From: a virus
Reading direction: 5' to 3' (one strand)
DNA: 49,967 bases
Virus record (IMG/VR): IMGVR_UViG_3300020020_000047
Span: 1 to 49,967 of that record
Numbering within the stretch: the stretch's first letter is position 1; each line of letters opens with the position of its first letter. Position numbers and translations under genes: made by a program. The notes beneath the pieces are model-generated. The model had not been told where the DNA came from and ran no database searches. It saw only the letters and a list, made by a program, of their open reading frames with translations. Positions 44,645 to 49,967 of the stretch are shown here, piece by piece.

Positions 44645-46002
44645 TCCCTAATCCTCATTCAGCACTACACATCTATGAAGCCGACAAGAAGTGTGCCGCA
44701 GTATGCACATTGATGTCACAGAATGGGTTCCGGTTCGATGTAGATAGGGCAGCTGTTTACATTGACAAGCTGAAGGGGCTGGAATCGGACGCATTAACGA
44801 GGGCAGAATCAGCCATAAACCGACCTTTGAAACGCACCAAAACCGGTGGAATCAGCGTAAAGGATATGCATGGTGCGTTCTTCTTTGACCTAGGTGCACC
44901 TGTACTGAAACGTAGCGAGTTAACTGGTAAAGCTTCCATCGATGTCAACGCACTCCGAGCCTACTCTGTATGTGCAGATCCCGCGCTTCGTTATTTGGCT
45001 CTTGCAATTCTCGACAGACGCAAGGCCCAGAAGATACGTTCCACCTACATTCAAAAAATCATCCTTGACGCTGATGGGAGAGTCCATCCAACATGGCATA
45101 ATGCTGGGCCTATCACTGGGAGATTCTCCTGTTCCGGCCCCAGCTTCATGCAATTGCCCCGTGGAGCGTCCGATCCGACTTATCAGGAATCTAACGGTAA
45201 GGTTGTCGAGCCGTGGGGTGGCGTGCGTTCGTTGTATGTGCCCGATCCGGGTTACGTGATTGTTGGATTCGACAAGAGCCAATTAGAGCTGAGAGTTGCT
45301 GCGTACACAACAGGATGCCCAGCCTACATTGCAGCTATTGAATCCGGTGACGTGCACAGCCACAATGCCAAGCTGGTGTTTGGTCAGGCGTTCATTGACG
45401 AGCTGAACGAGACCAAAAGGATCAAAGCCTCTGATCCCAAATTCAAGGGAACGGTGCTGTACGTTAAGATCCGCACCCAGGCTAAAACCTTCATCTTTGC
45501 ACTTAACTACATGGCAGGTGCCGAAACAATCTATGCGCAATGCATTGCAGCTGGATTGCAAGTCAAGTTGAGGGGTATTCAAGCCGTACTGAATAAGCTG
45601 CACCGCCAATACAAACACTATTACGATTGGCAGGCTGAAAACCTGCTGAAAATCAAGGCCTGTGGATATGTCTACTCCCCCATTATGCAACGTGCACGAT
45701 GGGTTGGTTTTGATCCCCAGCCGACCGAATGTGCTAACTTTCCTATTCAAGCTGGGGCAGCGGATGTGATGAATACTGAACTACCATTGTTACACGCTGC
45801 CCAACAGAAATACTTCCCTAAGGCCAAGCTGTTGGCTCAGGTACACGATGCAGTGTATTCCGAGGTACCCAGGGCTGAAGCTGATTCTTATGTTGCGATG
45901 CTAGAAGATACATGCCAGCAGGAATTCAGCATCAGCACAAGTGGTAGCGAGTTCAAAGTCCGGTTCCCCATTGATATAGATGTAAGTGAGCGTTGGAAAT
46001 GA
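44641..46002 (+). CDS. Family A DNA polymerase, polymerase domain
   Basis: The 453-residue TTG-initiated protein has the three Pol I motifs: A IVGFDKSQLELRVAAY (D211, E216), B RTQAKTFIFALNYMAG (R278, K282, Phe286, Tyr290) and C AQVHDAVYS (D403). Motif C reads VHDA rather than VHDE; Phe at the O-helix position suggests dNTP discrimination against ddNTPs. The N-terminal part (DRAAVYIDKLKGLESDALTR; the TGRFSCSGPSFMQLPR finger/thumb region) is a full polymerase without a 5' nuclease or exonuclease domain. It pairs with the upstream UDG-exonuclease gene. Confidence 0.92.
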   Translation: MIPNPHSALHIYEADKKCAAVCTLMSQNGFRFDVDRAAVYIDKLKGLESDALTRAESAINRPLKRTKTGGISVKDMHGAFFFDLGAPVLKRSELTGKASIDVNALRAYSVCADPALRYLALAILDRRKAQKIRSTYIQKIILDADGRVHPTWHNAGPITGRFSCSGPSFMQLPRGASDPTYQESNGKVVEPWGGVRSLYVPDPGYVIVGFDKSQLELRVAAYTTGCPAYIAAIESGDVHSHNAKLVFGQAFIDELNETKRIKASDPKFKGTVLYVKIRTQAKTFIFALNYMAGAETIYAQCIAAGLQVKLRGIQAVLNKLHRQYKHYYDWQAENLLKIKACGYVYSPIMQRARWVGFDPQPTECANFPIQAGAADVMNTELPLLHAAQQKYFPKAKLLAQVHDAVYSEVPRAEADSYVAMLEDTCQQEFSISTSGSEFKVRFPIDIDVSERWK

Positions 46003-46211
46003 GCAAGAAGCGTTTTACTTGGGATGGAATTGAATTCTGGTTTGATGGTAAGCCGATCACTGGACTCGAGGAGATTGGCGCTGTTGTGTACGACAACCCC
46101 ATGCGCTTCAGGCTGTCACCTGATCACATCATCCGAGGTTGCGAGCAATGCGTGAAGGATGCTGCATTCGTTGAAGCCGAGCTGCAATGGTTGCAGGATA
46201 ACGCACCATGA
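45999..46211 (+). CDS. Hypothetical protein
   Basis: The 70-residue protein begins MSKKRFTWDGIEFWFDGKPI and ends CVKDAAFVEAELQWLQDNAP. It overlaps polymerase and next gene by ATGA. It contains two Cys in IIRGCEQCVKD. Function unknown. Confidence 0.55.
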   Translation: MSKKRFTWDGIEFWFDGKPITGLEEIGAVVYDNPMRFRLSPDHIIRGCEQCVKDAAFVEAELQWLQDNAP

Positions 46212-46399
46212 GCAAAACCGACGAAAAGTGGACTGCATGGGTAGATCGAGCCTACATCATCAAAAAGACTCCCCATTCAATGACCACCCGCAAGAGGTTT
46301 CCAGTTGCCTTTTGCGCTCATTGTGGGCTAATGGCACTGAAGAATGACGCAACTAAAAGAGCTTTGAAGCAGGGGTGTATTGAATATGTCTACGTATGA
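46208..46399 (+). CDS. Small zinc-finger-like protein
   Basis: The 63-residue protein is basic, with AFCAHCGLMALKNDATKRAL and KQGC; the CAHCG knuckle plus a later Cys may bind zinc. Overlaps its neighbours (ATGA before; 14 bases after). Function unknown. Confidence 0.5.
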   Translation: MSKTDEKWTAWVDRAYIIKKTPHSMTTRKRFPVAFCAHCGLMALKNDATKRALKQGCIEYVYV

Positions 46400-46535
46400 C
46401 CATGCATTCCCTCCGCTATTCTGTTGGCAAACTCAATCCGCTTTGGCATGCCATTCTCCACCACCTAATGATTGGTTCTGGACACTACTGATCATCTGTG
46501 CTATCTTCATTGCTTGTGGGCTGGTGTTTAGATGA
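46386..46535 (+). CDS. Small C-terminally anchored membrane protein
   Basis: A 49-residue ORF: a polar N-terminus with three Cys/Trp patches (FPPLFCWQTQSALACHSPPP) and a C-terminal membrane segment (WFWTLLIICAIFIACGLVFR). It overlaps the zinc-finger gene by 14 bases. Function unknown. Confidence 0.5.
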   Translation: MSTYDHAFPPLFCWQTQSALACHSPPPNDWFWTLLIICAIFIACGLVFR

Positions 46536-46578
46536 TACCTCTATTTTCATTGATGCTACTGAAAGGTTGGTATGTGAA

Positions 46579-47304
46579 ATGGAAGCCTTGAATTTCAGTA
46601 ATGAGCTCACTGAGTTGACCGATGATGTTGACCGCATTGAACGCAACTTGAAGCATACACTGGAGACTATCGACTACATCAAGCGTGGTCCCTATTTAGA
46701 TCACAGTAGGACAGTAGTGGCGCCGGTTCCCAACTGGAAGGCAACCCCAACTGTTATGGGCCCCAACGGCGGGCTTCAAACCGGTTCTAAAAACTTCTAC
46801 ACACCACCCACCATCGTCAACATCGCTCGTTACCTAATGGGTGGAATTGACCTTGATCCATGCAGTGACACCCAGGGTAACATTATTGTCAATGCAACTC
46901 AATTCTATTCTGCCGATGGTCTTTCTCGTCCTTGGGGTGGTAGGTGTCTTGTCAATCCTCCTGGCTCCACAACAACGCCAGGGATGAAGCGTAAACAGGG
47001 GCCGGATGCATGGTGGGATAAGCTGATTGCTGAATTCGACGAAGGTCATGTAACTTCGGGATTCTATGTGAGCTTTGCGCTTGACCGCATGCAAACATCC
47101 CAAAAGGCTGATGGTGTGGGGATCCTGCAGTTTCCCACCTTCATCCCAAACAAGCGTATTGCATATTACGCTTCCAACGGCCAACCCACGAAGGCGCCAC
47201 CCAAACCCAGTTGTTTTACTTGGGTAAGTGAACACGCTGATCTGGATATGTTGGAAGAGGTATTCCACGATAACGGTATTGCTGGAATTGCGGTGCAACG
47301 ATGA
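46579..47304 (+). CDS. N6-adenine methyltransferase-like protein (phage Dam family)
   Basis: The 241-residue protein has a coiled N-terminus (NELTELTDDVDRIERNLKHT), then the Dam-type core: FYTPPTIVNIARYLMG (73-88), GIDLDPCSDTQGN (89-101) and GRCLVNPPGS (121-130). The usual catalytic motif NPPY/DPPY reads NPPG, so the aromatic residue that holds the flipped base is missing or displaced. The ATG at 46579 is chosen; the frame is open to 46498 through GTG/TTG codons. It might protect phage DNA or, if inactive, only bind DNA. Confidence 0.75.
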   Translation: MEALNFSNELTELTDDVDRIERNLKHTLETIDYIKRGPYLDHSRTVVAPVPNWKATPTVMGPNGGLQTGSKNFYTPPTIVNIARYLMGGIDLDPCSDTQGNIIVNATQFYSADGLSRPWGGRCLVNPPGSTTTPGMKRKQGPDAWWDKLIAEFDEGHVTSGFYVSFALDRMQTSQKADGVGILQFPTFIPNKRIAYYASNGQPTKAPPKPSCFTWVSEHADLDMLEEVFHDNGIAGIAVQR

Positions 47305-47552
47305 GCGACGCAATTGACGTGTGCATTAAGGTGCTTAATGAGCGGCGAAGGCAACGAAAGCTTTATGTCGAGGGTAAAATCACACATCGTTGCGAGGATC
47401 CTACAGTAACCTCGGGCCACAAGTTATCAGTCCTCACTGAGGAAGTTGGCGAGGTAGCCCGTGCCCTGAATGATAATGAACCTAAGGAAAACCTCAAGGC
47501 CGAATTGATTCAGGTTGCAGCTGTGGCTGTAGCATGGGCGGAATCACTATGA
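47301..47552 (+). CDS. MazG-like nucleotide pyrophosphohydrolase
   Basis: The 83-residue protein carries the EExxE motif of MazG-type enzymes (LTEEVGEVARALND) and an AELIQVAAVAVAWAESL helix with the partner acidic residue. MazG-like proteins hydrolyse nucleoside triphosphates, cleaning modified nucleotides or adjusting ppGpp signalling. The start overlaps the preceding stop by ATGA. Confidence 0.75.
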   Translation: MSDAIDVCIKVLNERRRQRKLYVEGKITHRCEDPTVTSGHKLSVLTEEVGEVARALNDNEPKENLKAELIQVAAVAVAWAESL

Positions 47553-47761
47553 GTGATACAGCCGATTACGTGGCAGAATGCGTCAGCGACAAATTCGTCA
47601 CACTGGCAATTGATGCATACTCACACATCCTGGCAAAGCTTCCAGATGCTGTTGCTGATGAAGTGTTAACGGAATACTCACGTCGCATCTCGCATCTTGT
47701 GTTTGACGCAGCATTAGCAATCGAGGCATTGGCTACATGCCAAACACCACCAAAATCATAG
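47549..47761 (+). CDS. Hypothetical helical protein
   Basis: The 70-residue protein begins at the ATGA overlap and reads MSDTADYVAECVSDKFVTLA then SHILAKLPDAVADEVLTEYS, ending CQTPPKS. It is helical throughout. It overlaps the metallophosphoesterase gene by 25 bases. Function unknown. Confidence 0.5.
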   Translation: MSDTADYVAECVSDKFVTLAIDAYSHILAKLPDAVADEVLTEYSRRISHLVFDAALAIEALATCQTPPKS

Positions 47762-48468
47762 TCATTCCCGATACCCATGCACCTTACCATGACAAGGCAG
47801 CATACGATCTAGCAATTAGGGCAATCAAGGCAGTTAAGCCGTCCCACATCATTGTAATTGGTGACTTTGCAGACTGCTACTCAGTTTCTTCCCACAGCAA
47901 GAACCCTTCACGCATAGCCAATCTCAAGGATGAGCTGTCCACAGCCCGTAATGAGCTCAAGCGCCTTACATACCTTGCTGATGAGCTAGTGTTCACGGAG
48001 GGCAACCATGAAAACAGAATTGAACGATACCTGTGCGATAAAGCCCCTGAGCTTTACGGAACCGTGTCTGCACAAGAATTGCTTGGATGCGATAGTCCAG
48101 CTTGGCTGTGGCGACCCTATAGAACTCTTTACAAGCTGGGTAAAGTCACATATACGCATGAAGTCGGACACTGGGGTAAGTATGCTACCCATGCATCCCT
48201 GGCAGCATTCGGTGGGAATATCGTGTTCGGTCACTCGCATCGTGGTGGGCTCGCCTTCGATGGAAATATGCGAGGTGACAGGCATTTTGCGCTTAATGTT
48301 GGATGGTTGGGAGATTCATCAAGTATTGATTACGCACACCGGAGCCAAATTAGGTCCTGGATGCTAGGGCTTGGTTACTTGGAAATGGATCAACGCGGTA
48401 ATGCGTGGGCTGGATTCTGCCCGATGATAAACAGAAGCATCATCATAGGAGGAAAACATGTCATCTAG
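47737..48468 (+). CDS. Calcineurin-like metallophosphoesterase
   Basis: The 243-residue protein has all the metal-binding motifs: IVIPDTHAPYHD (D12, H14), IVIGDFADCYS, VFTEGNHENRIE, THEVGHWG and IVFGHSHRGGL. This family in phages includes nucleases and phosphatases acting on RNA or nucleotides. It starts inside the end of the preceding gene and ends within the next gene's start. Substrate unknown. Confidence 0.88.
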   Translation: MPNTTKIIVIPDTHAPYHDKAAYDLAIRAIKAVKPSHIIVIGDFADCYSVSSHSKNPSRIANLKDELSTARNELKRLTYLADELVFTEGNHENRIERYLCDKAPELYGTVSAQELLGCDSPAWLWRPYRTLYKLGKVTYTHEVGHWGKYATHASLAAFGGNIVFGHSHRGGLAFDGNMRGDRHFALNVGWLGDSSSIDYAHRSQIRSWMLGLGYLEMDQRGNAWAGFCPMINRSIIIGGKHVI

Positions 48469-48667
48469 TAAATGGATATGTGATGACTGTATTGAGTTAG
48501 CGCAAGAGTGGTCGGATCACGAATTCGAGATGTTGAGTATTGGTCGTATACCACCCGATTTCTGTGACCTGTGTGGGTATTCTGTGCCTAATGATGAGCT
48601 TCACGCTTATTCAAGTGAGGTTGCATGGCGCGTTGCCTCTGACATCATTAGAGGTGTCTGTGTTTGA
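48458..48667 (+). CDS. Zinc-ribbon protein
   Basis: The 69-residue protein has two Cys knuckles (WICDDCIELAQ and PDFCDLCGYSVP) typical of a zinc ribbon. The SD AGGAGG lies about 6 bases before the ATG (48449-48454). Possible nucleic-acid or protein binding. It overlaps the next small gene by 8 bases. Confidence 0.6.
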   Translation: MSSSKWICDDCIELAQEWSDHEFEMLSIGRIPPDFCDLCGYSVPNDELHAYSSEVAWRVASDIIRGVCV

Positions 48668-48752
48668 TCCCTACTTCATCACCGCACTCATGGCCCTTTG
48701 CGTTGGGTGTTTAACGGTCGGAATTGGCATAGGAATGGCGTTGCCCAAATGA
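48660..48752 (+). CDS. 30-residue single-TM peptide
   Basis: A GTG start overlaps the zinc-ribbon stop, giving FDPYFITALMALCVGCLTVG plus IGIGMALPK, a single membrane segment. The stop overlaps the next ATG (ATGA). Its context suggests translation; function unknown. Confidence 0.45.
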   Translation: MFDPYFITALMALCVGCLTVGIGIGMALPK

Positions 48753-49042
48753 GTAGAGTAACCCTTTCCACCTATTGCAGCTGCTGTCGCTCCACAGGGT
48801 TGGTGCCTGAGGGTCCACCTGGATTCCGTGATCACACGTATGGTGTTATCCGACTCCCCAATGGTGGCAACCTCTGTGCTCAATGTGTAAGGCTGGGGGT
48901 TTCACTATTCGCGGAATTATGGCGATCTCGCGTCAAGAATGAAACCCCTGATCCTACTGATCCAACAGGTGGACCACCAGCCACTGTTTCAGTCAGTTTT
49001 GAAAACCCGAATTGGCGCGGAAGGGACCCTGAGCCGTCGTAA
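48749..49042 (+). CDS. Zinc-finger-like protein
   Basis: The 97-residue protein begins at the ATGA overlap: MSRVTLSTYCSCCRSTGLVP, with a later NGGNLCAQCVRLGVSLFAEL, so C-x-C-C and C-x-x-C could bind zinc. The C-terminal 35 residues are Pro/Thr/Ser-rich. It is the last + strand gene and its end overlaps the convergent gene by 54 bases. Confidence 0.55.
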   Translation: MSRVTLSTYCSCCRSTGLVPEGPPGFRDHTYGVIRLPNGGNLCAQCVRLGVSLFAELWRSRVKNETPDPTDPTGGPPATVSVSFENPNWRGRDPEPS

Positions 49043-49234
49043 GGGATAGTTACCAAATGGCTTATTCGGCTGCATTCCTTCCATAAGCAATAACGTGCCG
49101 ATCCGATCCCTATCCGTCCAAAACCATGTTTTAGGGTTGTCATTCGTGGCCCCCAGCATTGCCACGAATGCAGCACAGTTATCCCACCACTCTTCTGGTG
49201 TGAATTCCTGCCAATCCTCACTTAAAGCCGTCAT
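48989..49234 (-). CDS. Hypothetical protein (- strand)
   Basis: The 81-residue protein reads MTALSEDWQEFTPEEWWDNC, FVAMLGATNDNPKTWFWTDR, then a basic C-terminus. It starts 1 base after the stop of the upstream - strand gene, with AAAAGGG as SD, so the two form an operon. Its 3' end overlaps the end of the + strand zinc-finger gene (convergent). Function unknown. Confidence 0.6.
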   Translation of the reverse strand: MTALSEDWQEFTPEEWWDNCAAFVAMLGATNDNPKTWFWTDRDRIGTLLLMEGMQPNKPFGNYPLRRLRVPSAPIRVFKTD

Positions 49235-49735
49235 TTAGCTAGCCCTTTTCCGCTCGCCACTTCCAGCCCCAGTGTCCTTAACCGGATGCTGGGGCTTTTT
49301 GCTTTCCACCCCGTGGCTATGCTTTCCTTCGTTTTTCAGCTCATCCCTAGCCTTTTCCAGCATCATTCGTGCCATTTCCATGCTGCTCCATTCAATATAT
49401 TGCGCTTTCGTCATCCCCTTACTTTTCGCTGCGGCTGTAATTGGGTCGCTTCCACCATATCCACTCATATCCACCTTGATCCCCACATCCTCAGCAGCAT
49501 GCGGGATCAACACATGCCTCATGTATTGAGCTCGAGTCATGCCATACAGGGTTGCTGCTTTATCAATGATCCCCACATGTTCCCTATACACTTCGCATCC
49601 GATGTTAATGTACGAATACGCTCCTACTGTATCACCCTGCATTACAGCAGTGGTGTTATTGTTGATACCAACAGCGACCATGTTTGCCGATGAGCGGCGC
49701 GTGTAGTTTCTCATACCCCAATGATTAATCCCCAT
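49235..49735 (-). CDS. Tandem ribbon-helix-helix-like regulator (- strand)
   Basis: The protein has 166 residues from the ATG at 49735; a TTG at 49750 and an ATG at 49714 are alternatives. Two similar units appear: AATLYGMTRAQYMRHVLIPH and, about 35 residues later, AAAKSKGMTKAQYIEWSSME. The AAxxxGMTxAQYxxxxxxxxA pattern resembles the two-helix half of ribbon-helix-helix DNA-binding proteins; tandem fusion would allow one chain to bind like a dimer. Its position next to paired direct repeats suggests a regulator of the right-end control region. The C-terminus is charged, low-complexity. Confidence 0.6.
   Translation of the reverse strand: MGINHWGMRNYTRRSSANMVAVGINNNTTAVMQGDTVGAYSYINIGCEVYREHVGIIDKAATLYGMTRAQYMRHVLIPHAAEDVGIKVDMSGYGGSDPITAAAKSKGMTKAQYIEWSSMEMARMMLEKARDELKNEGKHSHGVESKKPQHPVKDTGAGSGERKRAS
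49265..49301 (+). terminator. Terminator for + strand transcripts inside the convergent gene
   Basis: AGCCCCAG (49265-49272) pairs perfectly with CTGGGGCT (49289-49296), followed by a TTTT run. It is oriented to stop the rightward transcript of the DNA-metabolism genes, yet lies in the coding sequence of the - strand regulator (its SKKPQHPVKDTGAGS segment), so the same bases serve two roles. Confidence 0.85.
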
Positions 49736-49750
49736 CACATGGCGCGTCAA

Positions 49751-49967
49751 TGGTGGAAAACAATTATTTTGTGTTTCGTTTCCGTTACTTAGGCCCTATG
49801 GTCTATTACATTCTTGACACGTTGAGGCAACATGGTGCGTGGCGTTATAGCATGTGCACCACATATGTACAGTGATAGTGTCACATATGTACAGGTGTAT
49901 AGTAATGAGCATAAGTATATGAATTCATTGGGGAAACCCCTTCCGCTACAGTATTGAGATTCTCAAG
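49751..49967. other. Gene-free right-end control region
   Basis: I see no credible ORF in these 217 bases. They contain TTGACA at 49814-49819 (no well-spaced -10), the paired repeats at 49861-49894, and TATAGT at 49898-49903. Together with the first 150 bases of the window, if the genome is circular or terminally redundant, this would be the main control region between the - strand regulator and the packaging operon. Confidence 0.5.
49861..49894. repeat. Paired direct repeats ACATATGTACAG, 22-base period
   Basis: ACATATGTACAG occurs at 49861-49872 and 49883-49894, a spacing of two helical turns. Each contains the overlapping palindromes ACATATGT and TGTACA. Such phased repeats next to a putative ribbon-helix-helix gene fit operators for a cooperative dimer. 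The repeat is seen; the role is inferred. Confidence 0.75.

Noticed and set aside
49814-49850. Promoter from TTGACA at 49814
   Set aside because: The next -10-like hexamer (TTATAG, 49845) is about 25 bases away, too far.
1-49967. CRISPR array, insertion sequence, integrase or att site
   Set aside because: I found no regularly spaced repeats, no transposase or integrase motif, and no tRNA 3'-end duplication in the window.

Overview
The window reads as a nearly complete genome, or a very large part of one, of a contractile-tailed (myovirus-type) bacteriophage. Almost every base is coding. Genes are packed head to tail on the + strand with many ATGA/GTGA/TTGA stop-start overlaps, two small genes lie on the - strand at the right end, and I recognise no host chromosomal genes. 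Base composition is balanced, with no strong A+T or G+C skew. The host cannot be named from the sequence: the tRNAs, the lipoprotein-like signals and the mixed use of Shine-Dalgarno (SD) sites and apparently leaderless starts do not single out a phylum. I see no integrase, transposase or partition gene, so nothing supports lysogeny.

Layout. 0.1-3.2 kb: packaging (small-terminase-like HTH protein, a sigma-70 family factor, large terminase). 3.2-7.6 kb: head, with a Mu-like set (gp29-type portal, S49 protease with nested scaffold, decoration protein, gpT-type capsid) ending at a terminator. 7.7-20.1 kb: neck, sheath, tube, frameshifted tail chaperones, tape measure, hub/spike, baseplate wedge (W-, J- and I-like) and fibre proteins. 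20.1-23.0 kb: a signal-peptide-bearing fibre-like protein, an SGNH hydrolase and the lysis genes (small membrane proteins and a GH24 endolysin). 23.1-29.2 kb: many small accessory ORFs, tRNA-Thr and a secreted beta-helix protein. 29.3-41.8 kb: DNA metabolism (UvrD-like and SNF2-like helicases, HNH, RepA-like ATPase, Cas4/RecB-like nuclease, Sak4-like recombinase, candidate ssDNA-binding protein). 41.8-42.3 kb: a structured noncoding region with tRNA-Leu and a tRNA-like minihelix. 42.4-46.0 kb: a split family-A DNA polymerase (UDG-exonuclease and polymerase as separate genes). 46.0-49.0 kb: N6-adenine-methylase-like, MazG-like and metallophosphoesterase genes. 49.0-49.8 kb: two convergent - strand genes, one with a tandem ribbon-helix-helix-like pattern. 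The right end holds paired direct repeats.

Regulation is the most distinctive aspect. Several promoters of the form TTGACA-N16/17-TATNNT place the -10 only 6-10 bases before the start codon, which implies leaderless or nearly leaderless mRNAs. A second class, an extended -10 (CGGTGGTAYAMT) without a -35, lies directly before late genes and could be read by the phage's own sigma factor or by host RNA polymerase. The other notable features are a lambda-like slippery heptamer in the tail chaperone gene, a probable reading-frame break between the fibre-like gene and the SGNH gene, a tRNA acceptor/T-arm minihelix with encoded CCA, and two secreted-type proteins related to polysaccharide binding or cleavage.
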